Assembly: GCA_016169945.1 (NCBI GenBank)
Contig: JADLSH010000367.1
Span: 7,737,501-7,801,500, forward strand
Direction of reading: 5' to 3'
DNA from: Trachythela sp. YZ-2020
Taxonomy: Eukaryota; Cnidaria; Anthozoa; Malacalcyonacea; Clavulariidae
DNA: 64,000 nt
The notes under the pieces are model-generated. The model was given only the letters and a program-made list of their open reading frames with translations. It was not told where the DNA came from and made no database searches. This document shows positions 43,059-54,777 of this stretch, in pieces. Each line of letters opens with the position of its first letter. Position 1 is the stretch's first letter. The translations under genes were made by a program, and so were the position numbers.

Positions 43059-45472
43059 CTTAAGTCTCTTTTACCTTTTACCCGTAGCGTACAGTAATGC
43101 ATTTTCACGACTTTTGTTGCTATCAGGTCTACAAACTCCAAGTTTAAAAGGATCGAAGTTAACAAGAAACGAAGATTGGATGAGCTCGATTTTGACTTGG
43201 ACCAAGTCCAAGAGCAGCGAGATGACTAAGTGACAGTGACGGCAGTTTGTACGAGCCATGAAGACGTCAGGTGATATTTTTATACATGATAATACACTCT
43301 GTGCATGTTTTATTACACGTTACACCCCAGCATATAAATTCCCTATCCGGCGGTTAGTTAATCGGCCGATAAAATTGCGCTGCACTTTTGAAGCTTTATG
43401 TAACTTGTGAATTCCACTAAGCTTTTGCAATAAAGTTTGTTGTTGTTTATATTTGGAGTTTCCTCGTCCATTAGTTTCAATACTATATGAAACGTTTTAT
43501 TTTCACATAGTGCTGAGTTTCTCATTTACTTTATATTGATATTTCTTTAAATATTTTTGGTTACTTTATGCGAAGAGCCGAATGCAATAGCCAAAACTGT
43601 GAGTTGTGTTCTCTTCTTTCAGTTGGTTCAGTTTTATACTGTTTGAATATTTGTTCCTTCACCTTGCACTTTATTCCAAACAGTTTTAAGAACATTTTAT
43701 CCCAAAGCGATTAAGCGAGCGAACAAAATTTCGGCGGCTTGTTGTCTATTTATGCATACTTGCTTAGTTGATTGGCTTTCCAAAGTCATTGTTTGTTTTA
43801 AAAAGCTAAAAGTGGGCCGGAGTCTTACTGCCTCTTCAAGCTATACAATAGAAGAAAATGAGAAAAAACTCATAATACTTAACGTCTAAACACTGACACT
43901 GGTCTGCGTAAAATATAGCAAAGCGACGGCATTATTTATTAAAGTGACCTCGGTGTGTACCTCAAGACCAAGCCAGTTATAAAAGTGAGTTTTTCATGTT
44001 TATTGGATTTAAAAACGTAATTCCTCAACAGGATTGTTGCATTTCTATCACTATCCCACCCTCTTTTATCCGAAATATTCATGGTTTTGTCCACGGGATA
44101 ACAATTTAAACAGTCTGAAGACACCGTTGAACTTTATCCGCCGGATAGCCGAAATTTAACCAGTGGATAGCACTAAACGGACTTTGTAGACAAACGAAGT
44201 TTGAAGACAAAACCATGAGTATTTCGGATGAAAAAGGGTGAGATAGTGATAGAAATGCAACAATCCTGTTGAGGAATTACCTTTTTAAATCCAATGAACA
44301 TGAAAAACTGGCTTGCCGCTTGGTCTAGAGGTACACACCGAGGCCACTTTAATAAATAATGCCGTCGCTTTGCTATATTTTACGCAGACCAGTATCAGTT
44401 GGTAGACGTTAAGTATTGTGGGTATTTTCTCCTTTTCTTTTATTGTATAGCTTGAAAAGAGGCAGTTACTTTTTAAAGCAAACATGACTTTGGAAAGCCA
44501 AACAACTAAACAAGTATGCATAAATAGACAACAAGACGCCGAAGTTTTGTTCGCTCGCTTTATAATCGCTTTGATCAGCCAATCAAAACTTGGGATAAAA
44601 TGATCAACGGAAAGCAGAGAACACAACTCACAGTTTTGGCTATTGCCTTCGGCTCTTCGCATAAAGTAGCCAAAAATATTTAAAGAAATATCAATATAAA
44701 GTAAATGAGAAACTCAGCACTATATGTCAAAATAAAAAGTTTCATATAGTATTGCAACGAATGGACGAGGAAACTCCGAATATAAACAACAACAAACTTT
44801 ATTGCAAAAGCTTAGTGGAATTCACAATTTACATAAAGCTTCAAAAGTTCACAAATGCCTAGCAACAGCTGACGTAGAGGTACGAAATTTCAAGAAAATC
44901 CGGTTTTCTCCGGTTAATAAATTAAAGGTTATCCTAAGGATAGTTAAATGCGGTACTAAACGTGCTTTGTGCAACGCAATTTTATCAGCCGGTTAACTAA
45001 CCGCCGGATAGGGAATTTATACGCCGCATAGCGGCTAAACGCCGTTTAAGTTAAACGTTTTTCGAACAACCGGCCCCTGGGGTGTAACGTGTAATAAAAC
45101 ATGTACAGAGTGTATTATCATGTATAAAAATATCACCTGACGTCTTCATGGCTCGTACAAACTGCCGTCACTGTCACTTTGTCATCTTGTTCCTCTTGAG
45201 TCTTGGTCCAAGTCAAAATCGAGCTCACCCAATCTTCGTTTCTTGTTAACTTCGATCTGTTTAAACTTGAAATTTGTAGACCTGACAGCAACAAGAGTCG
45301 TGAAAATGCATTACTGTACGCTACGGGTAAAAGGTAAAAGAGACCTAAGCCTGGTCGTTATTACGACGCAAGCATAAGCACAAGCATGCAAGCGGAACGC
45401 TTTGATGTTCTTATGCTTGTGTTGTTCTCACTGTGTCCTCACTACAACGTAAGATAAAGCGCAAGCATAAGC
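42940..45472. mobile_element. 2.5-kb palindrome, arms about 1.2 kb
   Basis: The left arm 42940-44095 pairs with the right arm 44207-45472. Landmarks in both: GCTTATGCT at the ends, the TTACCTTTTACCCGTAGCGTA block, AGACGTCAGGTGATATTTTT, GCAATAAAGTTTGTTGTTGT, TATGCGAAGAGCCGAA and AGGATTGTTGCATTTCTATC. The spacer (about 44096-44206) contains shorter inverted blocks. ORFs on either strand (43071-43259, 43939-44124, 44285-44662, 44802-44996) are by-products. The right end stops where LINE sequence begins. Confidence 0.85.
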
Positions 45473-46389
45473 TACCTTACGGCTACAATATAATCAGGAA
45501 AGATAGACCAGGTGACAAACGAGGCGGAGCGAGGGGTACTCATCGCGCTAAGACATGATATTCGATACAATATTGTATTGCCTTCAAACGCTGAAAGAAA
45601 CTGATATGATCAACTAGAGATTGCTGTAGTCGAAATCCAGTTGAACAAAAAATTGTAAAAAGGCTCTCTTATGTGTTTGTTACCGATCTCAAAGCCAAAG
45701 GTATAAAACCGAGTGTTGGTTTGAAATGTTCACTGCATTTTTACAAGATACTCACAGTTATGATCTAATTCTTCTAACTGGTGATTTTAACTTCCCCGAA
45801 CTAACTTGGAATTCCACTCTCGCAGCCTCTAAACCTGTTTCCGCTGAATCTGCGGAATTTCGTGAACTAACTTTAGATTTCTTTCTGGACCAAACTAATA
45901 TTTATTTTACGCGCGGAAACACTATTCTATACCTTGTGTTTACAAGAACCCCAGAGGCCGTTACAGACTTGACTTGTACTGAGCCGGGAACAATGAACCT
46001 ATCGAGCGATCATGGTCTATTGATATTCGACTTCAATTTAAACACGAGATCAATTGAGTGTAATAAAAGAGCTGTTTTCGATTTCAGTCGTGCAACCTGG
46101 GATGGTCTACACAACACACTTTTGTTTTCTGACCTATCTCCAACAGATCAGTCAAATTTGTACCTTGACGCTGATTGGGAGAGATGGAAAGATACTTTCC
46201 TTGGTGCAGCTGCCGACCATATTCCATGTAAGTCGCTCAAGAAAAACAAGTCTCCTCCATGGTTTGACGGGCGAGTTGAAACACCTTATCAATAAAAAAG
46301 ATTCTTGCAGAAAAGGGCAAAGCTGACTCAAAACCCGAGTTTATGGGAAAGGTTCCGGCATTTAAGGCGCCAACTCAAATCATTGCTGC
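45473..46389 (+). pseudogene. CR1-like LINE apurinic endonuclease domain
   Basis: 45500-45725 gives GGVLIA-type and YNIVLPSNAER sequence of an APE endonuclease in broken frames. 45726-46295 encodes LILLTGDFNFPELTW and NLSSDHGLLIFDF, the GDFN and SDH catalytic motifs. This enzyme nicks the target for reverse transcription. A frameshift at about 46290 separates it from the RT. The N terminus is cut off at the palindrome border. Confidence 0.88.
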
Positions 46390-46992
46390 ATGATAAACGC
46401 AAAGAATTCTTCTTGGTCTGTTTTTAAGTCAGTTTCTAAACATTCGAACGTACCCAATAAGATCGTTTGGCCTAAAGATCCTACGACACTTATTACTGCT
46501 GATAACCCTGCAGATATTGCAAATTTATTTAACCGTTATTTTTTCTCAGTCTTTAATTCCCAAAGATCCGATTCAAATCACCACCCTCCTGTCTTTCCAG
46601 ATGATAATACCACTGACTTACTCTCGGATATCGTTATTACGCCTGAGGAGGTCCACGAATGTCTCTCCACATTAGAAATTAATAAAGCATCAGGACCTGA
46701 CATAATTCCAGCCACATTTCTGAGGAACTGTGCTTCGAGTATCTGCTCATCTCTCTCTGAGCTTTTTAATAAAAGTTTGTCAGTTGGTAAGCTGCCAAAA
46801 GAATGGAAATTGTCCAACATTACTCCTATTCCGAAGAGCGGGACTTCTAACAATATTACAAATTACCGGCCTATTTCGCTTTTATCACTTGTGTCCAAAG
46901 TTCTAGAAAGATGCATTTACAACAGGCTTATTGAGCATATCGGCAGTAAATTACATAACTTACAGTTTGGTTTTTTAAAAAGAAAGTCAACT
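46390..46992 (+). pseudogene. CR1-like LINE reverse transcriptase, N-terminal half
   Basis: Encodes the linker and RT blocks 1-3: TPEEVHECLSTLEINKASGP, NYRPISLLSLVSKVLERCIY and LQFGFLKRKST. The coding sequence continues at 50273 after a 3280-bp DNA transposon; the ORF to 47070 includes transposon bases and is not natural. Confidence 0.9.
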
Positions 46993-49900
46993 ACACACGT
47001 AAAAATCTCACATCTTGTTGACAAGTTGTTGGCTAAACAAGCTTGTAGCAAGCTTGTTGACAAGTTGTAACAAGCTTGTCATTTTATCAAGCTATAGCAA
47101 ACTTGTGTCATCAAGCTTGCTACAACTTGTTGGTTTGCAGACTTGTAGCAAGTTGTTGGAACAACTTGAATCAAGCTTGTTTCAACAAGCCATATCATGC
47201 GTGTTAGAACAACTTGTTGACAAGTTGATGTGGACGTGAAGTTGTAACAAGTCCGTTTCAACAAGCTTGTAGCAAGACTATTTTAACAAGTATGTACCAA
47301 GAGTTGCGAACAACTTGTTACGGCATTGTTAACGGCAAGAGTTTTCATACAACAGCTGAACCAATTTGAACTTGGCAAAACCGTATTCTATTGGTGGTTG
47401 CTAAGCGTTGTTATGCAGAATGAAAGTTATGGCGAAAGCAAGAAAAGCTGACTTTCAAGACTTCAAGTTTCTGTGGTTTCAACGGCAAAATCATATGGTT
47501 TAAATTTTCTTTATTTTGAAGTTTGAAGAGAAAAATGTCAAAAAATAGCTGGTAAGTGTTATATTTTATAGCTAAGTTAGTGCGCTTGAGTAGATTTTGT
47601 AAAATTATCGCCTAAACATTACAGTTTTTTGTTTTCTAACACCCAAATATTATGTACAGTGCAGTATTTATGCTTGTAATCTTTGTATGTTAATATGCTT
47701 TATTGCTTTGGCTTTGAATACAATATATTGCCTTCTGGTGGTACCTAGCAGAATGAAACCGTTGATTTCTCGCATTTACCCAGGCCCTGACTTAATTCAG
47801 TAAACAATATTCATTATTTATAAAATTAGCTCAAACTTCTGTACTCAGCAGCCTAATTTAACTGCCCCTGTCAGAGATAAAACTCTGGACAGGCATTTTA
47901 TATGCAATGATCACTGAATATTTTGTATTGAATTGCAAAATATATATTTTAGTAAACAAAATTCATATTAATTTGAAACCTAGCATAAAACAGCTATCAT
48001 ATTTTTGCTGCTGGGTGATTGTCGTGGTCTTTTGGTCTAATATTATTATTATTAAAAAGCAAATTTAATTGGGGTATGGGATCTGCCTTGCCCATAAATA
48101 TCAACATATATTGTCGTGGTCAAGGCATTTCAGACCATAAATCAATTGAAAGGCATGGCACATGCAGAACCTGGGGGCTGTATGACATATTAAATTTCCA
48201 AACAGTAGCCAAAAATAGGCATAACTTAAAAAGAGGGGGTCTAAACTCAAGAAGGGTTCTACTTGATTTTGACTGGAATACTGCTGCCATGAATAGTCTG
48301 GGAGCCAGGTGGGTCAGGTATAACAGGTTATTATTACAATATACAGAATTTCGAGAAGAATAAGAAACATGATATGTGGGGCCTATAAACAATAGAACAG
48401 GCAAATTTATGAATGACTACTAACTGGGTATAATTTTATATAGGTACAGTGGCTTTCTTGACATGGTATCTGGAGGGAAATTATGGCAGATCCACAAGAA
48501 TATCATCAAATAAAGAAATTTGTGGTTCTTCATGGAAGGAGTGCAACCATCCTCAGAAAAGAAAATGTTTAGTAAATGAAGTGACCGAACTATTACAGAC
48601 AGAAGATTGACACAGACAAGTAATTGAAATATACAGGGATTGGCCAGTTTATTTTCATTAAATTAAATTTTTAACACCGTTCTAATCTTTAAATACTATT
48701 CATATATATGTGTAGTACAACATATATCCTAATAATCCTATTATTATTCTCCACATAAACCATAATTTAGGGGTGTATAGGACATGGGCAGTCTTTTGAT
48801 TCCAATAATTATATAATAATAATCATTGAACAGAAGCCCTGAATCTGAGATAAAAATAGACATACAACTACTATTATATCAAAAGCATTTAAAGGTCTGA
48901 GTGTTTAAGTTTTGTTCTAAAACAAGCAAGTTCTAGTTGCATGATTATCTCTTTGCACACCAGTCAATGTAAGCCTTGCCCACCCCAGGGCACAGATAGG
49001 ATTTTTGAAGCTGGGGAAAGCTTATGTGCAGTCGGGGGGAGGTGGGGGTGTAAATTGACTGGTGCATAATATCTTTGTAACCAAATTCTTCCTACAGATT
49101 ATTTCCATCTTGGATTTATACCTAAATAACAATTAAGAAAGGTTGCATTAATGTTTCCTAAAAATGCTGCTGTGGGTTTGTGTTGGAACTGCAATAAAAT
49201 CTGAAAAGTTCAAAATATGCCAATGTTCAGAGAAAAGGCCATTCTCATGCTACTGCACGACCGCCTGAGTGTTTTGAGTCTTTTTAGGTACAGTAGTTTC
49301 AAAAAACCCATGGCAGCTGATTCTTACAAAAGTATAAAACCCTTTATTATAAAATGTATTACAGTCAAATCCGGTGTTCTGTTACGAGCAACATTTGAAA
49401 TATTGTCTCACACAATATTGATTTGGAGATTGCTCTGTGCAATTTGCAACCGACATGAACAAATTGCATATTGAAATTCGCAACCAATGTCCTGATTTGA
49501 CTGTAATATTAAATACTGGTAACATGACATATATATTGACATTGACATGCAACCCTTGTCCCTTGATTTGTATTAATAAAGGCAAAAGAGAGACAGTTTT
49601 GTAATTGTGCCACGAGAACATAATCTATTGTACATTATTTCATTTTTGAATGCCTGTATCACAAGGCCCTGACAAAGGTTGCACTGTCAGTTTGTCAACT
49701 CCATCAAAACACGATATTGAAATAGAATACTCTGAAAAAACCCACTTTAATTGCATGCAAAATATGTAAATGATAGTTTTACCTTTGTATTTAAATCTGC
49801 AGTTTATGTATTTACTAATCTTTGTTCTCTTCTTTCAAAATAATATGAAATTTTAAGCAAAGTTTGTGTTGTCTGTTTTTTTTATCGCTTCCCCCCCGGA

Positions 49901-50272
49901 AAACACGCGAACACACACGCGTGTTTTCTGGATAATATTCGCGGGCTTTTGCGTGGGTTTACGCGAGCCGCCATGTTTGTTACAAACTTGTTGAATCGAG
50001 CTTGTCACGGATTGATTTCGACAAGCTTGCTACAGCTCCGTGTCAACAAACCTGTACCAAGTTGTTGACAAGCTTGCTACAACCTTGTTGGCAACAACCT
50101 TGCTACGGCTCTGTCACAACAACCTTGCTGCAAGAACGGGAACAAGTTGTTACAAGGCTGTTTCAACATCATGGGACAAGCAGTGCGAACACATCCTGTT
50201 GACAAGATGTTGATGCAGACTTGCTACAAGTCTGCTGCAGGTTTGTTACAACTTATGCGTTTTTACGTGTGT
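46993..50272. mobile_element. 3.3-kb non-autonomous DNA transposon, ACT target duplication
   Basis: Ends ACACACGTAAAAA and TTTTTACGTGTGT, flanked by ACT at 46990-46992 and 50273-50275; excision of the insert and one ACT rejoins LINE coding sequence in frame. Both subterminal regions (to about 47330 and from about 49975) are packed with ACAAGCTTGTTGACAAG-type motifs in both orientations. The 3-bp duplication plus subterminal motif arrays suggest EnSpm/CACTA. The interior (47340-49970) has no recognisable transposase; the 114-residue ORF at 48019-48363 is unknown. It also contains a poly-C run near 49892. Confidence 0.8.
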
Positions 50273-51687
50273 ACTAGTCAACTCTTGCAAGTTCTGCACC
50301 ACATTGGAAGCAAACTAGACAGCAAGTGCCAGGTGGATACATTATATTTGGACTTTGCCATGGCATTTGATAAAGTAAACCATGGCATTTGATAAAGTAA
50401 ACCATGAACTGCTGCTTCTCAAGTTGTGCCGTGCATGAAAGCTATGCTGGTTACGCGATTATCTCTCTGGTCGCTATCAGAGAGTTACAGTTCCAGGTGA
50501 GACCTCCCAGCCCCAACCAATATTATCAGGTGTACCTCAGGGCTCGATACTCGGACCACTTCTTTTCTTAGTCTACGTAAATGATCTTCCGGACTGTGTC
50601 TCGAGCTATTCGTCATTGGCAATGTTCTCGGACGACACTAAATGTTACCAACCTGTCAATTGTATTGATGACGCCGAAGTGTTACAGTCCGACATTAACG
50701 CAATAGCGTCATGGTGCAATGAGTGGCAGATGGCTTTAAATAATTCTAAATGTCTTCTTCGCATCACAAGAAATCCTGAACCAATTCAATATTCTTACAA
50801 CGAGCAAGGCAAACCGATAAAGTTAATTGACAACCAGAAAGATCTCGGTGTAATAGTTTCTAAATACCTCAAATGGACGCTAAACGTGCATGAAATATCA
50901 CGTAAAGCCAACAAAATGCTAGGGTTTGTGAGAAGGTCGTGTTTTTATGCAAGAAACCATAAAGTACGAAAGATCCTATACCTGACTCTAGTTAGAAGTA
51001 AGCTTGGCTATTGTAGCCAAGTGTGGGCACCTCAAACCATCAAAAACATCCAAATCCTTGAACGAGTTCAGCGTCGCGGTACAAAGTTCATTTTATCACT
51101 ACCTTATCAAACTGATGTGAAACGTGCAAAGATTTCCGGAAAGGACATTGTGAACTTTTATTGCACTTGTATCAGACCCACCCTCGAATACGCATCACAA
51201 GTTTTTCACCACTCCTTACCCAAATATTTGTCTGATGATATTGAGCGTGTTCAAAAACGGTCATTGGCAATAATCTTCCGAGGACAGCCCTACTCAGTAA
51301 GCCTTCAGCAATCTGGACTATCTCCCCTCTTCGAGCGAAGAGAAGTGCTTTGTACAAACCTGTTTACTAAAATAACATCAGACAGTAACCATAAACTTCG
51401 CACGTTACTACCTCCTAAACATCAAGCTCAATACAATCTTAGACACAAGCGCACATATGAACTTCCAATCGCGTTCACTAATCGCTTCAAGAACACCTTC
51501 ATACCATCCATGTCACGCTGCATTAATCGAGTTAGCATTTTGTAAATACAATGATTTTTTTATGTATATATTCAACTTGCAACTACTTAAGCTTTTACCT
51601 TTATAGTTCATATCCTTGTAAGATCTACGTAATTCAGCCTCCACGGCTGCAAGTAGTTTTCATTAAAACATCTATCTATCTATCTCG
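50273..51687 (+). pseudogene. CR1-like LINE reverse transcriptase, C-terminal half and 3' end
   Basis: RT blocks follow in order: SQLLQVLHHIGSKL, TLYLDFAMAFDKVNH, LSGVPQGSILGPLLFLVYVN, the FSDDTKCY catalytic box, and QKDLGVIVSKYLKW. Thereafter the frame 50616-51545 continues to a C terminus ending CINRVSIL. Lesions: a 22-bp tandem duplication at about 50367-50410 shifts frame in the DFxxAFD block, and a stop lies at about 50440. The 3' UTR ends in a CATCTATCTATCTATC tail (51668-51687), the LINE terminus. Confidence 0.92.
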
Positions 51688-52325
51688 ATGTTCCATACTC
51701 TGAGAGACTTTCTAAACTCAATATCCTTACTATCACATACTGGCATGAATACGTGGATCTTGTTTTTCTATTCAAACGTATTTGCGACAATTCCGACAAA
51801 AATATCAAAATAAATGTACCAACTCGTGTAACCAGACGCTCTAGTTCTACGTCAGGACTCCTCCTTCACATTGTTAAAACAAAAACAGTAACCTTCCGAA
51901 ACAGTTTTTATGTAAGAACCTGTAGAACCTGGAACACTTTACCTATTTCTATAAGAAACTTAGCTTTATTGTCTTCATTCAAACGGTGCCTATTTAACTA
52001 CTACTCCAAATTAACTTCTAATGTTTATGACCCGAAATTGCCTCAAACCTTCAAGACTGTGTGTCAAATGTCGTCAAGCCCGTCCCTTGGATTCTTTCAG
52101 TAACATTTTGTGCTGCTAGTGTTCGTATATATAGTGATGTTATTCGTTGACTTGTTAATACTTGTTATTCGTTGGATGTTGTACATTTATTTGGATGTTG
52201 TACTATTCAGCTTAACTCTTTACTTGTGATATTTTTGTATCTGTGTATTTACGGGGAACCCGTTATTGGAGCCTCGGCTCTGTGGGTACGCCCTACCCTT
52301 TTGGGTAAAATATAATAATGAAAAC
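51688..52325 (+). pseudogene. Second 5'-truncated CR1-like LINE tail
   Basis: It starts abruptly behind the tail of the previous LINE. It encodes YSERLSKLNILTITYWHEYV, then 51753-52103 with RVTRRSSSTSGLLLHIVKTK and YVRTCRTWNTLPISIRNL, the same C-terminal domain as 41640-42290. The 3' region holds GTGGGTACGCCCTACCCTTT and an AAAATATAATAATG terminus. It was probably inserted next to or into the tail of the first LINE. Confidence 0.85.
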
Positions 52326-52339
52326 TTTATTGAAGCAAA

Positions 52340-54013
52340 TTTTTACCATTACATACAATTGTAAATCTCACTATATTAGGTAATTTTTATACCTATACAT
52401 TTTTATAAAGGTAAAGCATTCTTTATCGAAAACACCGAGAGAGCTGATTGACAAGTTTACAAATTCAACCGATGCAAAGTGCTCGCGTTGTTCTTCAATT
52501 AAATATTTGTATTTGGCTTTCTTGCGTTCAACGTTGTTGTGTAGGTTAGTTTCAAATCCAACATTAAGTTCGACGATATAGAGAGATTCATTAGGAGTAA
52601 TTAATAGTAAATCTGGACGATATATGTCACCAGTTATTATTGAAGGGCTTTTAAATCAAGGTAGGTCTGCATATAGTTTACACGTATTTACAGTTTGAAA
52701 TGTTTTTGCGAGAAAGTTCAATACAGAATCATGTCTCCATGTAAAGCGTTCTAGATAAGATTGGCAGCCGGCAACCACGTGTAGCAGAGCTAAACCCCAT
52801 CTTGAAAGGTTTTTTCGCGTAGGAAGAGAGCTATTTATGTAATGGATGGTGAAGTTAAAAATGTTCTTTGGTAGTTTTGATTGAGCAACAGACCAAAGAG
52901 TGTTGAACTGTGATAGGGAGAACTTTGAGACGTGCGAGAAAAATGAACCTTGGCAGATCAAGTGGTTTTGAAGTTTATCTTCTTGTCCAGAATGAAATTC
53001 TTTGAGAACATCCTTTGTTGAATTGTATACCGGGTGAGGCAAAAAAAAGTACGACTGTTTGATTTAGTATAACTTAAAAACTAAAAGAGATATTACACTT
53101 AAACAAGTTTCTTTACATTCAGCGATGTCTAACTTAAATTTTGATATATGTCATGAGCATGTTCATGCAATATTGACCGAGATAGCTGCGTTTAAACTTG
53201 ACTAAACATTTTTGGAAGTGTCAAGAATTAGCTAAAAATGGCCTATTAAATAATTTGATAACCATTAGCATTTTACGCAAGTATTCGTTTCAATGAAGTG
53301 AAGTTGAAGTTAGAAGGCCAAATGTTAGAATAAAAGAGCATATCTATTCAAGAAACATTTCTAACTTCAACTTCACTTCACTTAAATAATACTTACGATA
53401 AAATGGTAACGGTTATCAAATTAGTTTAATAGAGCGTTTTTAGCTAATTCTCAACACTTCCAAAAGTGTTTAGTCAAGTTTAAACGCAGCTATCTCAATA
53501 TTGCATGAAAATGCACATGGCATATATCAAATTTTAAGTTAGACATCGCTGAAGGCAAAGAATCTTGTTTAAGTGTAATAGCTCATTTAGTTTTTAAGTT
53601 ATACTAAATCAAACAGTCGTACTTTTTTTTGCCCCACCCGGTATATCATATTGCACCTTAGTTGATTTCCAGAGTTATTTTATTGATTCGTTTGGAGATG
53701 TTTTTAATGCGTTACGTAGGACTGTTTGGCACTGGATGAATTTGACAGATGGTGGGAGGATACTTAGACCAAATTTGTTACGGGTTAGGTAAATGTTACC
53801 TAATGTTCCAGAAATTGGTATTTCAAGCCATTTTCGAATGTATTTATTGACTAGAGAATCAATAGTTTCAGTTACCCAGGTTTTAGACACTGCTGCAACA
53901 GTGAAATGCCAGGATATTTTTGATAGGACGTAGCGGTTATATAAAAGAAATTTATTTTTCGGGTGTTGAGGTTTTTGGTCGATATCAGACATTAGTTCAT
54001 CAAGGAGAGACAT
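52340..54013 (-). pseudogene. R2/NeSL-type LINE C terminus with restriction-like endonuclease
   Basis: 53675-54013 encodes YNRYVLSKISWHFTVAAVSK and WLEIPISGTLGNIYL. 52656-53029 encodes LPTRKNLSRWGLALLHVVAG and FTWRHDSVLNFLAKTF, an incomplete Cys/His region lacking the first CxxC. After a TGA at about 52655 the frame reads GDIYRPDLLLI...YIVELNVGFETN. The RPD and ExN residues are the pattern of the PD-(D/E)XK nuclease used by R2/NeSL/R4-type LINEs. It is split by a palindromic element at 53030-53641 and lacks the RT core. Confidence 0.8.
53030..53641. mobile_element. 612-bp mariner-like palindrome
   Basis: Ends CCGGGTGAGGCAAAAAAAAG and, inverted, CTTTTTTTTGCCCCACCCGG, flanked by TATA on both sides (TA target). 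The arms pair to the centre near 53320 (CTTCAACTTCACTTCA). It interrupts the LINE frame. A TA target and full palindromy fit Tc1/mariner-type MITEs. Confidence 0.85.
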
Positions 54014-54026
54014 AAGTTCGGAGAAA

Positions 54027-54430
54027 AATGAGGAAATTACCTATATTAACCCCTAGTTTTTGATAGAATGCTGAGTCAGCATTTTTAATTAATTCTTGAA
54101 ACTGTTTTTTTAATCATAATCTTGTCGCATTGAATTCAAAACAGTCTCAATGTATAGGAAATTGATGATAGACCAGATTAAAATTTAACGAAATTATGTA
54201 TTTTTCCCGCTTTTTGCCGCTCTAGTGATGACATCATCAAAAAATTTGACATGCAGTAACACTTTAATTTAAATATTTGATTTTTAGGTATGGGTCTTAG
54301 TAATTTTTGATCAGTGTTTGATGCTCTTTCGATTGATGTAATTGGTTTTTTATTTTGGCGATTTTGATTTTTTGATGAATGGGAATTATGACGTCATCGA
54401 TCACGTGGGGGGCCCGACATATATATCACG
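54027..54430 (+). repeat. Dispersed repeat, copy B (inverted partner at 41180-41510)
   Basis: Collinear with the reverse complement of 41180-41510, with added bases around 54110-54190. No coding capacity. Confidence 0.8.
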
Positions 54431-54433
54431 ACA

Positions 54434-54620
54434 TATAGACCACTTTCATAATTCAGATGAGTTTAAATATTCTTTTATGTGCATCTTAATAAGCCTCATT
54501 GACCTCGTTCAGGTTAATAAATTATTTTCAATTTCAGTCACAGAAACGAGGCTGATAAGGCTTATTAAGATGCACATAAAAGAATATTTAAACTCATCTG
54601 AATTATGAAAGTGGTCTATA
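54434..54620. mobile_element. 187-bp palindromic MITE
   Basis: TATAGACCACTTTCATAATT at the left is matched by its complement ending at 54620; arms of about 65 bases (54434-54498, 54557-54620) are nearly perfect. The TATA at each end suggests a TA target. Confidence 0.85.
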
Positions 54621-54777
54621 GAGCCAAAATGTTTTGGACACCCATGAAAATTAAATGCTGGCATCATAAAAAATTCCTTCTTAAAAAATTTTCTTGAAAA
54701 ATTCCCTTTCATCGCAAATTTAGAGTCATCGCGTCAGCAAGGGCCGAAGTCTGCCATGGCAACACATTTTTGACTAT

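Noticed and set aside
43071..44996. Several ORFs within the 2.5-kb palindrome
   Set aside because: They appear as mirrored pairs on the two arms and carry no domain.
48019..48363. A 114-codon ORF as the transposase of the 3.3-kb element
   Set aside because: Too short, with no DDE-type motifs or zinc fingers, and an overlapping open frame of similar length lies on the other strand.
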